DNA of 21,345 nucleotides, taken from the NCBI GenBank assembly GCA_944392185.1, contig CALXVW010000104.1:1-21345 (forward strand). The letters are read 5' to 3'. The position numbers and the translations under genes are program-made. The notes under the pieces were generated by a model. The model worked only from the letters and a program-made list of their open reading frames with translations. It searched no databases and had not been told where the DNA came from. The DNA is from an uncultured Alphaproteobacteria bacterium. Lineage in GTDB: Bacteria > Pseudomonadota > Alphaproteobacteria > RF32 > CAG-239. Shown here piece after piece: positions 8,303 through 16,662 of this stretch (its first letter is position 1; each line of letters starts with the position of its first letter).

Positions 8303-8332
8303 CCAGCCCCGGCCCAGAAAGGTCGGGGTTGG
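8303..8332 (+). terminator. GC-rich hairpin between flgE and fliF
   Basis: A 12-bp stem, CCAGCCCCGGCC (8303-8314) with GGTCGGGGTTGG (8321-8332), contains two G-U wobbles and has a CAGAAA loop. No T tract follows (CGATTCAAAA), so it is not a classical intrinsic terminator. It could be a factor-dependent terminator, an attenuator, or a 3'-end stabiliser of the hook message. Confidence 0.5.
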
Positions 8333-8408
8333 CGATTCAAAAGCAGGCAGTGGATATGTTGAAATATGTGTTTCACAAATCAGATTTTTAAGTTAAAGAA
8401 TAAATAAA

Positions 8409-8423
8409 TGGGGAAAAATTTGC
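8409..8423 (+). promoter_or_regulatory. Possible second sigma-54 promoter, before fliF
   Basis: TGG at 8409-8411 and TTGC at 8420-8423 keep the invariant GG-N10-GC spacing (GG 8410-8411, GC 8422-8423). The -24 box reads TGGGGA instead of TGGCAC, so the match is weaker than at 3462. The predicted start near 8435 gives a leader of about 46 nt before the fliF GTG. Its position after a hairpin and before the basal-body block fits a second transcription unit. Confidence 0.45.
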
Positions 8424-8470
8424 CTACTTTGTGGGCGTATTTTGATTTATCTAAGATATTACAATAGATT

Positions 8471-8475
8471 GGGGA
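8471..8475 (+). promoter_or_regulatory. Ribosome binding site fixing the fliF start
   Basis: GGGGA lies 5 nt before GTG 8481. A TTG at 8442 opens the same frame 13 codons earlier but has no Shine-Dalgarno and would start only a few bases after the predicted sigma-54 transcription start, so the GTG is chosen. Confidence 0.7.
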
Positions 8476-8480
8476 ATCTA

Positions 8481-10097
8481 GTGAATAATATACTACAAAC
8501 ATTAAAGAATATGTCACCGGGGCGCTTAGCCTCTATTGCCGGAATCATTATCTTTTTGATAAGCTTTTTTGTGTATTTGGGCGTCCAAATGCACTCGACC
8601 GAATATGGCGTATTGTACACAGATTTGGAGCTTGAAGATGCCAAGCAAATAGTAGCACGTCTTGAGAGCCAAAACGTAAAATATAAATTAGTCAAAAATG
8701 GAACGGAAGTTTTGGTTCCTGTAGAAGATGTTAATCGAATGCGTGTAGATACGGCAGAGTTGGCTTTAGCATCCAAGGGCTCCAATGTCGGCTATGAGGT
8801 CTTTGACAATACAGATGCCTTAGGTTCTACCAATTTTGTGCAAAACGTAAATTTAATCAGAGCACTGGAAGGCGAACTGGCACGGACGATTCGCTCGGTG
8901 GATAATATTAAATCGGCAAGGGTGCATTTGGTTTTGCCAAAGAGAGAGATGTTCTCAAGAGAAGAACAAACGCCGACAGCTTCTGTTGTCATTAAGACCA
9001 GAGAAGGAAAGTTAAACCAGGAAGCAGTTTTGTCGATTCAGAGATTGGTTGCGGCAGCGGTGCCAAAGTTGGATGTAAAAAATGTTTCAATTGTTGATAC
9101 GGCGGGAAATTTGCTGACCAATGATGATGAAACAACACAACAGAAACAAAAAAACACGAACAATGAGCTGATGCGTATAGAACAAGAGCGCAAATTAGCA
9201 GAGAAGGTTCAGAGTTTGTTGGAAAAGAGTGTCGGCCCCGGCAGAGCGCAGGCGCAAGTCACAATAGAGATGGACTTTGATGAGGTTGTAACCAATGAGG
9301 AACTCTATGATCCGGACGGTCAAGTTGTTCGCTCACAGGCAACGATAAGTGAGCAAGGCGCCAGTACTCAAAATGCGGTTCCGGTAAGTGTTGCGCAAAA
9401 CATACCCAACGGAGATACGGTAACATCAAATTCCGGAGTGTATGATCAAAATTCAAAAGTTGAGGAAACCATTAACTATGAAATTTCCAAGATTGTTCGC
9501 AATAAGGTCAAGAACACAGGGACATTGAAGCGCCTGACGGTGGCGGTTTTGGTTGATGGTGTTTATGAGAAAAATGACAAAGGCGAAATGATTTATCGTC
9601 CAAGAACGGCGGAAGAAATGGATAAATTAACAGCCTTGGTCAAATCAGCAGTGGGTTATGATGCCAATAGGGGTGATATGGTAGAAGTAGAGAACTTGCG
9701 CTTTGCCAGCCTTATGCCGCAAGTAGAAGAGACGGAAGAAGTTTTATATCTTGGCTTTACCAAGTCTGAGTTGCTGCGTATGGCAGAAGGATTGGGCGTT
9801 GCGATAGTTGCCGTATTGGTTATACTGCTTGTAATTCGTCCGCTAATAAACAATGTATTTGAGCCATCGCCTCAGAATACGGCGGATAAGTTATTAAGCG
9901 GCAATGAGGATGATAACCTACTGTTGTCAAATTTCTTAAATGAGGAAGATGAAAATGTTGACGAGCTGATAAACTTAAACAAAGTTGACGGTAGGGTAAA
10001 AGTATCATCGTTGAAAAAACTCAACAATTTGGTAGAGAAGAATCCGGAAGCGGCAGTTAACGTTCTTCGTTCCTGGCTGTATAACAATGATAACTAG
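8481..10097 (+). CDS. fliF: Flagellar MS-ring protein FliF
   Basis: A 538-residue inner-membrane protein whose copies form the MS ring, the base on which the rod, switch and export gate are built. Seen: an N-terminal transmembrane helix (about residues 17-37), a periplasmic ring-building region with NFVQNVNLIRALEGELARTI (118-137) and RVHLVLPKREMFSREEQTPT (147-166), the YscJ/FliF signature region, then the FliF C-terminal domain with KVEETINYEISKIVRNKV (326-343). A second transmembrane helix is at about 438-456. The last about 30 residues (LNNLVEKNPEAAVNVLRSWL) are the FliG-binding tail. Length fits the family. It heads the second block; fliG begins 14 nt after its stop. Confidence 0.95.
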   Translation: MNNILQTLKNMSPGRLASIAGIIIFLISFFVYLGVQMHSTEYGVLYTDLELEDAKQIVARLESQNVKYKLVKNGTEVLVPVEDVNRMRVDTAELALASKGSNVGYEVFDNTDALGSTNFVQNVNLIRALEGELARTIRSVDNIKSARVHLVLPKREMFSREEQTPTASVVIKTREGKLNQEAVLSIQRLVAAAVPKLDVKNVSIVDTAGNLLTNDDETTQQKQKNTNNELMRIEQERKLAEKVQSLLEKSVGPGRAQAQVTIEMDFDEVVTNEELYDPDGQVVRSQATISEQGASTQNAVPVSVAQNIPNGDTVTSNSGVYDQNSKVEETINYEISKIVRNKVKNTGTLKRLTVAVLVDGVYEKNDKGEMIYRPRTAEEMDKLTALVKSAVGYDANRGDMVEVENLRFASLMPQVEETEEVLYLGFTKSELLRMAEGLGVAIVAVLVILLVIRPLINNVFEPSPQNTADKLLSGNEDDNLLLSNFLNEEDENVDELINLNKVDGRVKVSSLKKLNNLVEKNPEAAVNVLRSWLYNNDN

Positions 10098-10111
10098 AGA
10101 GGGCTAAGAAA

Positions 10112-11134
10112 ATGAAACAAAATGTTATAGATGATTACAATGTCCTCTCGGGTCAGCAGAAGGCAGCCGTTTTGATGTTGTCATTGGACGAGGAGCGATC
10201 TGCAGCATTATTTGCAATGATGGACGATGAAGAGATAAAAGAATTATCGGTTATTATGGCCAGTTTAGGCAAAGTTAATTCAAATGTTGTAGAACAATTG
10301 GTAGCAGATTTTAATGATAAAATTTCGAACACCGGAAATTTGATAGGAACCTATGAGAGTACGGAAAGACTTTTAGCCAAAGCTTTAGATAAAGACCGTG
10401 TTTCGGTTATCATGGAAGAGATTAGAGGTCCGGCAGGTCGTACGATGTGGGATAAGCTTGGCAACGTCAACGAGCATGTTTTGGCCAATTATTTAAAGAA
10501 TGAATATCCGCAAACGATTGCCGTTATTTTATCAAAAATAAAAGCTGAACATGCAGCCAAAGTTATAGCGTTGTTTCCTGAGAATTTTGCGATGGAAATC
10601 GTTATGCGTATGTTAAGGATGGATTCGGTTCAAAAAGAAGTTTTGGATGGTTTGGAGAAAACATTGCGTAAAGAATTTATGAGCAACCTGTCTAAATCCA
10701 CACGCCGCGATTCGCATGAGTTGATAGCTGATATTTTCAACTCGTTAGACCGCAATACCGAGGCCAGATTTATGGAAGCATTAGAGGAGCGCAATCGTGA
10801 GAGTGCTGAGCGCGTTAAGTCTTTGATGTTTACATTTGAAGACCTTATCAGAATTGATAACCAAGGCATTCAGGTATTGCTGCGCAATATTGATAAGGAT
10901 AAACTTGCAATTGCCTTGAAGGGAGCCTCGGAAACAATCAAAGAGCTATTTTTCAACAATATGTCTTCACGTGCGGGCAAGATTATCAAAGAAGATATGG
11001 ATGCGATGGGTCCTGTTCGTCTGCGAGATGTTGAGGAGGCTCAGCAATATATTGTTACCTCGGCGAAAGATCTTGCCAATGCCGGTGAGATTGTGGTAAG
11101 CGAGGGCAAGGACAGCGACGAGTTAATTTATTAG
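10112..11134 (+). CDS. fliG: Flagellar motor switch protein FliG
   Basis: A 340-residue cytoplasmic rotor protein that links FliF to FliM/FliN and generates torque against MotA. The FliF-binding N domain covers about 1-105 (LSGQQKAAVLMLSLDEERSA). The middle domain carries EYPQT (131-135), the FliM-binding EHPQ motif with Tyr replacing His. The C-terminal domain has the MFTF hinge (239-242) and the charged torque helix SSRAGKIIKEDMDAMGPVRL (285-304), with Arg287 and Glu294/Asp295 in the places of the conserved rotor charges. The last about 20 residues are acidic. It is in an operon with fliF and fliH. fliM is not in this window. Confidence 0.96.
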   Translation: MKQNVIDDYNVLSGQQKAAVLMLSLDEERSAALFAMMDDEEIKELSVIMASLGKVNSNVVEQLVADFNDKISNTGNLIGTYESTERLLAKALDKDRVSVIMEEIRGPAGRTMWDKLGNVNEHVLANYLKNEYPQTIAVILSKIKAEHAAKVIALFPENFAMEIVMRMLRMDSVQKEVLDGLEKTLRKEFMSNLSKSTRRDSHELIADIFNSLDRNTEARFMEALEERNRESAERVKSLMFTFEDLIRIDNQGIQVLLRNIDKDKLAIALKGASETIKELFFNNMSSRAGKIIKEDMDAMGPVRLRDVEEAQQYIVTSAKDLANAGEIVVSEGKDSDELIY

Positions 11135-11149
11135 TAGGAGAAAGAGTTG

Positions 11150-11884
11150 GTGGCACAGTATCAGAAATATATGTTTGATAACTTTGTCATATCCTGCAAC
11201 GATGATGAATGTGTTGCAGAGCCTCTTGATATAGAAGAAGAGACCGAGGAAACTTTAGCAGAGGAAGAAATAAAGCAAGAAACGGAAGAAGCAGAAAGTC
11301 AGGAAGACAAAGAAACAGAAGTTTTAGCTAAAAAGGAAGAAGAACCCGAGAAACCGAAAGAGCCGAATTATTCGCAATCAGAGCTGGATGCAGCGGTAAA
11401 ATCGGCGGAAGAAAAAAGTTATGAAAAAGGATTTAGCGCAGCAACAACGGAATTGCAAAAGGCAGAGGCAACAGCTTTAGAAGAAATAAATACTCGACTG
11501 GTGGCATTGCTTAGCGGAGATGTAGAGAACAGGAGAGAAGCAGAAGCTTCCGCCTTAAAATTTGCAGTAGAATTAGTAAGAAAAATATTGCCGAATTTGG
11601 AAGCAGGAGTTGCCAAGCAAGAGGTTGAAGCATTTTTGATCGACAATTTTTCCAAGTTTAGAGGGGAGAAGAACTTATCGTTCAGTTTCCATCCGGACAT
11701 GGCAGCAGAGATAGCACCGCAACTGTCTAAATTGGCAGAAAAGAATGATTTCGAGGGTAAGATTTCCGTACATAAGGATATCAATTTAGGATTAAGTGAT
11801 TGCCGAGTAGAGTGGAGAAACGGCGGTGTAGAAAGAAACACGGAAGAAGTTTTGGAAAAAGTAGAAAATATATTAAACCAATAA
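11150..11884 (+). CDS. fliH: Flagellar export ATPase regulator FliH
   Basis: A 244-residue protein with FliH architecture, corresponding in position to flbE of Caulobacter. Residues about 18-75 are a very acidic Glu/Lys stretch. Next comes an Ala-rich helical segment (YEKGFSAATTELQKAEATAL), then the FliH/YscL-like C-terminal domain (about 125-244: ALKFAVELVRKILPNLEA, ending VEWRNGGVERNTEEVLEKVE). FliH holds the FliI ATPase at the C-ring and controls it. The AGGAG at 11136-11140 is 9 nt from GTG 11150 and 6 nt from an in-frame TTG at 11147; GTG is slightly preferred, and the choice changes one residue. It lies between fliG and fliN as in Caulobacter. fliI is not in the window. Confidence 0.85.
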   Translation: MAQYQKYMFDNFVISCNDDECVAEPLDIEEETEETLAEEEIKQETEEAESQEDKETEVLAKKEEEPEKPKEPNYSQSELDAAVKSAEEKSYEKGFSAATTELQKAEATALEEINTRLVALLSGDVENRREAEASALKFAVELVRKILPNLEAGVAKQEVEAFLIDNFSKFRGEKNLSFSFHPDMAAEIAPQLSKLAEKNDFEGKISVHKDINLGLSDCRVEWRNGGVERNTEEVLEKVENILNQ

Positions 11885-11896
11885 AAGAGAGGGACA

Positions 11897-12250
11897 ATGG
11901 ATAAAAATTTGGAACTAGATGAGATGAAAGAAACACAAAATTTGGACGATGAGCCGATTTTGAGAAAAGATAGCGGCGTGGAGGATTTTGATATTCCGAC
12001 CTCAACGAGTGACTTGGAGGCAGTATATAATATTCCGGTCAAGGTATCGGCGATTTTGGGCAAGACTCATATGACGGTAAGCCAGCTGATGAAGTTGAAC
12101 AAAGGAGCTATCATAGAGCTTGATCGCAAAGTCGGCGAGGCCATAGATATTTATGTAAATAACAATTTGGTAGCCCGCGGAGAGGTTGTTGTGGTGGATG
12201 ACAAATTAGGCATTACCATGACAGAGATTGTAAAATCAAATAATAAATAG
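11897..12250 (+). CDS. fliN: Flagellar motor switch protein FliN
   Basis: A 117-residue cytoplasmic C-ring protein. The SpoA/FliN domain spans about residues 42-113: VYNIPVKVSAILGKTHMTVS, then LMKLNKGAIIELDRKVGEAI and DIYVNNNLVARGEVVVVDDK, ending LGITMTEIV. This is the canonical FliN core, and the length matches the family. The first 40 residues are acidic and probably disordered. FliN with FliM forms the lower C-ring, takes part in switching, and binds FliH to deliver export cargo. It begins 12 nt after fliH and ends 14 nt before flbD. Confidence 0.95.
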   Translation: MDKNLELDEMKETQNLDDEPILRKDSGVEDFDIPTSTSDLEAVYNIPVKVSAILGKTHMTVSQLMKLNKGAIIELDRKVGEAIDIYVNNNLVARGEVVVVDDKLGITMTEIVKSNNK

Positions 12251-12264
12251 GATAAGGCAAAGAG

Positions 12265-13563
12265 ATGGAGATATTAATTGTCGGCACCTTAGAAGGCCAG
12301 ATCGGGGCAGCGAGTAAAATTGCCATAGCCCAGGGCGGTCAGGTTTCTTTGGCAGATACGGAAGCTAAAGCGCTGGAGATTTTGCGCGGCGGCAAGACCG
12401 TAGAGCTGGTAATGATGGATGTCAAATTAGACATTTATAAATTTATATCTTCATTGGAAAAAGAGCGTATCAATGTTTTGGTGGTAGCCTGCGGAGTTGC
12501 CAATGACACCTCATTGGCGGTTAAAGCCATAAAAGCCGGAGCCAAGGAGTATATCCCTCTGCCTCCTGATCCGGAATTGATAGGGGCGGTTTTAGCCGCA
12601 GCCACCAGAGAAAATCATGCCTTGATATATGGTGACAAAAAAACGGAAAATATCTTAAAAGTAGCCAAACAGATAGCCCCTTCTGAGGCCAGTGTTTTAC
12701 TAACGGGCTCATCGGGAACCGGTAAAGAGATATTTTCACGGTTTATTCATGATAATTCTAAGCGGGCCAATAAGAAATTTGTGGCGGTAAACTGCGCGGC
12801 AATACCGGAAACATTATTGGAATCAGAGCTTTTCGGCTATGAGAAAGGAGCTTTTACGGGAGCGGTTGCCAGACGTATCGGTAAGTTTGAGGAAGCCTCG
12901 GAAGGCACTCTGCTTTTAGATGAAATATCGGAAATGGATATTGGTATCCAGGCAAAGTTATTAAGAGCGATTCAAGAAAAAGAGATTGATCGTATAGGGG
13001 GCAAAGCGCCGATAAAAGTAAACACCAGGATTATAGCGACCTCTAACCGGGATTTGGAAGCGGCGGTCAAAAACGGCACGTTTCGGCAGGACTTATATTA
13101 TCGCCTAAATGTGATAAGCTTGAATATTCCAGACTTAAAAGATCGCCCGGGGGATATCATTGTTTTGGCCAAGCATTTTATCAAGAAATATTCAGAGTTA
13201 AATGATTTGCCGATGAAAGATTTGTCAGCAGCCTCTGAAAAAGCCTTGATGTCTTATGACTGGCCAGGCAATGTGAGAGAGTTGGAAAATACGATACATC
13301 GCTCGGTTTTGATGTCTGCCGGAGATGAGGTTGAAGTTGTTTTGCCGGAGAGCTCCCACCATGAAGAAACAGCAGAGACACCGACAGTGGGGCAAACTGT
13401 TGCCGGCATGGAAAGAAAGTTGATTATAGATACTCTAAAGCATACTTTGGGTAATCGTACCACGGCGGCCAATATTTTAGGTATTTCGATTCGCACGCTG
13501 AGAAATAAATTAAAACAATATCAGGAAGAGGGGTATGACGTACCTCCCGCAACATTGGGATAA
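12265..13563 (+). CDS. flbD: Sigma-54 flagellar transcription activator FlbD
   Basis: A 432-residue NtrC-family activator. Residues 1-112 form a receiver-like domain resembling Caulobacter FlbD (VELVMMDVKLDIYKFI, VVACGVANDTS, AIKAGAKEYIPLPPDPELIG). Asp52 could align with the phosphoacceptor, but the N-terminal acidic pair is missing, so control by phosphorylation is doubtful. The AAA+ domain has Walker A GSSGTGKE (148-155), the sigma-54 contact loop GAFTGA (195-200), Walker B LLLDE (216-220) and DWPGNVRELEN (332-342). The C-terminal Fis-type helix-turn-helix is at about 393-417 (GNRTTAANILGISIRTLRNK). In Caulobacter FlbD is controlled by FliX and activates late flagellar genes. Here it probably drives the sigma-54 promoters at 3462 and perhaps 8409. 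Confidence 0.93.
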   Translation: MEILIVGTLEGQIGAASKIAIAQGGQVSLADTEAKALEILRGGKTVELVMMDVKLDIYKFISSLEKERINVLVVACGVANDTSLAVKAIKAGAKEYIPLPPDPELIGAVLAAATRENHALIYGDKKTENILKVAKQIAPSEASVLLTGSSGTGKEIFSRFIHDNSKRANKKFVAVNCAAIPETLLESELFGYEKGAFTGAVARRIGKFEEASEGTLLLDEISEMDIGIQAKLLRAIQEKEIDRIGGKAPIKVNTRIIATSNRDLEAAVKNGTFRQDLYYRLNVISLNIPDLKDRPGDIIVLAKHFIKKYSELNDLPMKDLSAASEKALMSYDWPGNVRELENTIHRSVLMSAGDEVEVVLPESSHHEETAETPTVGQTVAGMERKLIIDTLKHTLGNRTTAANILGISIRTLRNKLKQYQEEGYDVPPATLG

Positions 13564-13573
13564 AGATTAGGTT

Positions 13574-15685
13574 ATGGCAGCACCGAGTTCAAATTTGTTT
13601 AAGAAGTCTTTTAAGGACATGCTGATTGGCTCCACCAAGCGGGGCGATATCTTTTTTGCACTGGCCATAATCTTAATGTTGGTTATTTTGATTATGCCGA
13701 TGCCTGCTTGGTTGTTGGATATATCTTTGGCCTTTTCGATAACCTTATCATGCCTTGTTTTGATGATGGCGATTTTTATTGAAAAGCCGATAGAGTTCAG
13801 TGCTTTTCCGCTGGTACTTTTGATAACGACCATGTACCGTTTGGCCTTAAACTTAGCTTCTACAAGGCTGATTCTCTCAAAGGGATATTTAGGACCTGAT
13901 GCCGCCGGTGAGGTCATTAAGGCCTTTGGTGGTTTCATTATGGGAAATAATTTTGTCATCGGCGTAATTGTATTTGCAATTTTGGTATTGGTAAACTTCA
14001 TTGTAATTACCAAAGGTTCCGGTCGTATTGCCGAAGTTGCCGCTCGTTTTGCATTAGATGCCATGCCAGGTAAGCAAATGGCCATAGATGCAGACCTTTC
14101 ATCGGGGTTGATTACGGAAAAAAAAAAAAAAAAACGCAGAGAAGACTTATCAAAAGAGAGCTCATTTTACGGAGCCATGGATGGTGCTTCCAAGTTTGTA
14201 CGCGGAGATGCCATAGCCGGATTGCTGATAACGTTTATCAATATTGTTGCCGGTATTATCATTGGGATGGTGCAAAATGACATGAGCTTTGCCTCTGCAG
14301 GTGATATCTACACCAGATTGACGGTAGGTGATGGCTTGGTGAGCCAAGTCCCGGCTTTGGTTGTATCTGTTGCTGCCGGTATTTTGGTCTCCAAGGCGGG
14401 CATGACAGATTCTACGGACAAAGTCTTGTTTGACCAAGTTGCAAGCTATCCGAAAGCTTTGGGAATGAGTGCCTTTTTGGCTGTGGCACTTGGAATGATA
14501 CCAGGCACACCGGCGATACCGTTTTTCTTACTTGCAGCTTTGACAGGAGTTACGGCTTATTACCTTGATAAACGGCAAAAAGAAGCCCTTGCCCAAGCGC
14601 AAGCAATTATGGAGCAGGAGCAAAAGCAAGGAAAATTGGCCAAAGCGGCAGACGAGCCGATAGCCAATGCCCTGAGGGTGGATTTGATTCGGTTGGAAAT
14701 TGGTTATGGATTATTGCCGTTGATTAACGAAGAGACCAACCGCAAGTTAACGGACCAAATAAAAGCTCTTAGAAGAGCCTTAGCCTCCGAGCTTGGGTTT
14801 GTAATGCCCTCCATTCGCATTCAAGACAATATGCAGTTGGAGGCCAATGAATATAATATTTACATTAAGGAGGTCAAATCCGGCAAAGGAGAACTGCGGC
14901 CGACACAGTTGCTGGTTATGGACCCGCATGGTGAGCCGATAACCCTGCCCGGAGAAAATACGTATGAGCCGACTTTTGGGCTCAAGGCCATGTGGGTAGA
15001 TCCCTCATATAGAGAAGAGGCCATGTTCAGAGGCTACACGGTTGTAGATCCTGCAACGGTTGTCACCACACATATTACGGAGCTTGTAAAAGACAATATG
15101 CCGGAGCTTTTGTCTTATGCGGAGACGCAAAAGCTGCTTGATGAAATGGATAAAGAACATCAGAAATTGGTCAAAGAGCTCATACCGGGCAAAATCAGCC
15201 TTGGAGCATTGCAAAGAGTCTTGCAAAATCTTTTGCAGGAGAGAGTTTCTATCAGAGACTTGCCGACAATTTTGGAAGGTATTTCAGAGGCGGTTACCTC
15301 AACCCGCAGTTTGATGATGATAACCGAGCATGTAAGAGCCAGATTAAGCAGACAATTATCCAATGCCTATGCCAATGAGTTTGGCGTTATTCCGCTGGTG
15401 ACACTCTCACCCGAGTGGGAGCAGGCTTTTGCCGAGGCGATTGTGGGCGAGGGTGATGATCGTCAGTTGGCGATGGCACCATCGAGTTTGCAGGCGTTTA
15501 TTAATAAGGTTCGCACGGTTTTGGAGGAGCTGGCCGTTAAAGGAGAAACGGGAGTGTTGCTGACCAGCCCGGCCATACGTCCGTTTGTGAGGTCGATTAT
15601 CGAGCGTTTCAGACCCTTAACGGTGGTTATGTCGCAAAATGAGATTCATCCTAAAGCTAAGATAAAAACGGTAGGACAAATTTAA
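13574..15685 (+). CDS. flhA: Flagellar export gate protein FlhA
   Basis: A 703-residue inner-membrane protein of the flagellar type III export gate. The N-terminal half (about 25-330) holds several hydrophobic helices and the FHIPEP-family signature TTMYRLALNLASTRLILSKG (85-104). FYGAMDGASKFVRGDAIAGL follows the loop at about 182-195. The C-terminal cytoplasmic domain (about 360-703) has RIQDNMQLEANEYNIYIKEV and binds late chaperone-substrate complexes. A 17-base A run at 14118-14134 encodes lysines in the loop, where relatives usually have mixed charged residues; the frame is intact here. Its start codon lies 10 nt after flbD, with only a weak TTAGG ribosome site. flhF starts 3 nt after its stop, suggesting coupled translation. 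Confidence 0.96.
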   Translation: MAAPSSNLFKKSFKDMLIGSTKRGDIFFALAIILMLVILIMPMPAWLLDISLAFSITLSCLVLMMAIFIEKPIEFSAFPLVLLITTMYRLALNLASTRLILSKGYLGPDAAGEVIKAFGGFIMGNNFVIGVIVFAILVLVNFIVITKGSGRIAEVAARFALDAMPGKQMAIDADLSSGLITEKKKKKRREDLSKESSFYGAMDGASKFVRGDAIAGLLITFINIVAGIIIGMVQNDMSFASAGDIYTRLTVGDGLVSQVPALVVSVAAGILVSKAGMTDSTDKVLFDQVASYPKALGMSAFLAVALGMIPGTPAIPFFLLAALTGVTAYYLDKRQKEALAQAQAIMEQEQKQGKLAKAADEPIANALRVDLIRLEIGYGLLPLINEETNRKLTDQIKALRRALASELGFVMPSIRIQDNMQLEANEYNIYIKEVKSGKGELRPTQLLVMDPHGEPITLPGENTYEPTFGLKAMWVDPSYREEAMFRGYTVVDPATVVTTHITELVKDNMPELLSYAETQKLLDEMDKEHQKLVKELIPGKISLGALQRVLQNLLQERVSIRDLPTILEGISEAVTSTRSLMMITEHVRARLSRQLSNAYANEFGVIPLVTLSPEWEQAFAEAIVGEGDDRQLAMAPSSLQAFINKVRTVLEELAVKGETGVLLTSPAIRPFVRSIIERFRPLTVVMSQNEIHPKAKIKTVGQI
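14118..14134 (+). repeat. A17 homopolymer inside flhA
   Basis: Seventeen consecutive adenines (counted from the numbered blocks) follow the G of a GAA codon and encode lysines. Adding one A leads to a TGA at 14278-14280. Removing one A leads to a TAG at 14214-14216. Either change would end FlhA inside its membrane domain. Confidence 0.9.
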
Positions 15686-15688
15686 GGT

Positions 15689-16642
15689 ATGAAAGTCAAA
15701 AATTTTATCGGGGCAGATATCAACGATGCCATGCTTCAGGTTAAATTGGAGCTAGGGAGCGATGCGATAATTCTATCGCAGGAGAAAGTTGAAGAAGGTG
15801 TGAAGATAACGGCTGCTTTAGATGATGAGATTGATTTTGACTTTAATGAGAAAGAAGAAATAAAAGAAGTCAAGACTAAAGAGTTTTTTGATGAGAGTGA
15901 GTTAAGACAAGCTCTTTCCTACCACGGAGTGGTAGAGGAAGTTGTATGGCGGATATTGTCTTATTGTCGGGAAGAGGCAAGCAAAAACAGGAATAAGAAT
16001 CAAAAAGAGATTTTAACCGAGGCCTTAAAGAAAGCTTTTTATTTTTCCCCGTTATTAAAGAGCAAAAATAAGTTTCAGATGTTTATGGGCACGCCGGGTT
16101 CTGGTAAGTCCACCGCGATAGCCAAAGCGGCCACGCAGGCAAAATTGCAGGGAATAAAGAGCGCCATTGTCAGCACCGATAATATCAGGGCCGGAGCCAA
16201 TCAGCAGCTAAAGGCATTTGCCGAGATATTGAATGTTGATTTTTATTTTTATAAAGAGCCGCAGTTGTTGTATAAGTTTTTGCAAGATGAAGGTGAAAAT
16301 TTTGAGCGTGTTTTCATAGACACCCCGGGAATAAACCCTTTTGTGGCAAGAGAGGTTGACAAGGTTGCAGCTTTTTCAGATACGTTTAAGGGTGATAAGA
16401 TATTAACTTCCGATGCCGGCCGCAATGTTTTGGAGGCAATAGAGGTTGCCGAGATTTTCAAAGATTTGGGGGCGGGAATGTTGTTGCCGACCAGGTTAGA
16501 TTTAACCCGCCGTATCGGGAGTATGTTAAGCGTTGCCGGCAGTTTGGATTTGGCCTTGTGCGCGGCCAGTGTCAGCTCATCAATCGCCAACGGTTTGGCA
16601 CCGATAACGCCTTCAGCGGTGGCCGGATTGATTTTAGGATAG
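15689..16642 (+). CDS. flhF: Flagellar positioning GTPase FlhF, short form
   Basis: A 317-residue SRP-family GTPase. FlhF recruits the first basal-body parts (FliF) to the chosen, often polar, site. The N-terminus (MKVKNFIGADINDAMLQVKL, then ELGSDAIILSQ) is typical. The G domain has G1 GTPGSGKST (134-142), the SRP-like TDNIRAGANQQL (163-174), G3 DTPG (211-214, DTAG in most relatives) and a G4-like TRLD (268-271, usually TKLD), ending with LAPITPSAVAGLILG. It is shorter than many FlhF proteins because the basic region between N-terminus and G domain is brief. It starts 3 nt after flhA, and flhG follows after 20 nt, the usual partner order. Confidence 0.93.
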   Translation: MKVKNFIGADINDAMLQVKLELGSDAIILSQEKVEEGVKITAALDDEIDFDFNEKEEIKEVKTKEFFDESELRQALSYHGVVEEVVWRILSYCREEASKNRNKNQKEILTEALKKAFYFSPLLKSKNKFQMFMGTPGSGKSTAIAKAATQAKLQGIKSAIVSTDNIRAGANQQLKAFAEILNVDFYFYKEPQLLYKFLQDEGENFERVFIDTPGINPFVAREVDKVAAFSDTFKGDKILTSDAGRNVLEAIEVAEIFKDLGAGMLLPTRLDLTRRIGSMLSVAGSLDLALCAASVSSSIANGLAPITPSAVAGLILG

Positions 16643-16647
16643 AGATA

Positions 16648-16653
16648 AAGGAG
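16648..16653 (+). promoter_or_regulatory. Ribosome binding site fixing the flhG start
   Basis: AAGGAG lies 9 nt before ATG 16663. The frame stays open 35 codons further into flhF, but no ribosome site is seen there and the extra residues (MRGQCQLINRQ...) do not resemble FlhG. Confidence 0.75.
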
Positions 16654-16662
16654 AAGTCAGCC

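Noticed and set aside
8341..8408. CtrA box (TTAA-N7-TTAA) before fliF
   Set aside because: TTAA occurs at 8388 and 8393 but the spacing is 1, not 7.
8442..8480. TTG start of FliF 13 codons upstream
   Set aside because: No ribosome site, and it would lie almost at the predicted transcription start; GTG 8481 has GGGGA at 5 nt.
11419..12063. A 214-codon minus-strand frame across fliH and fliN
   Set aside because: It spans the boundary of two clear flagellar genes, is Ser/Phe/Leu-rich and has no domain; it is a composition artefact.
16558..16662. A longer FlhG starting inside flhF
   Set aside because: The extra 35 residues are unlike FlhG, and AAGGAG at 16648-16653 supports ATG 16663.
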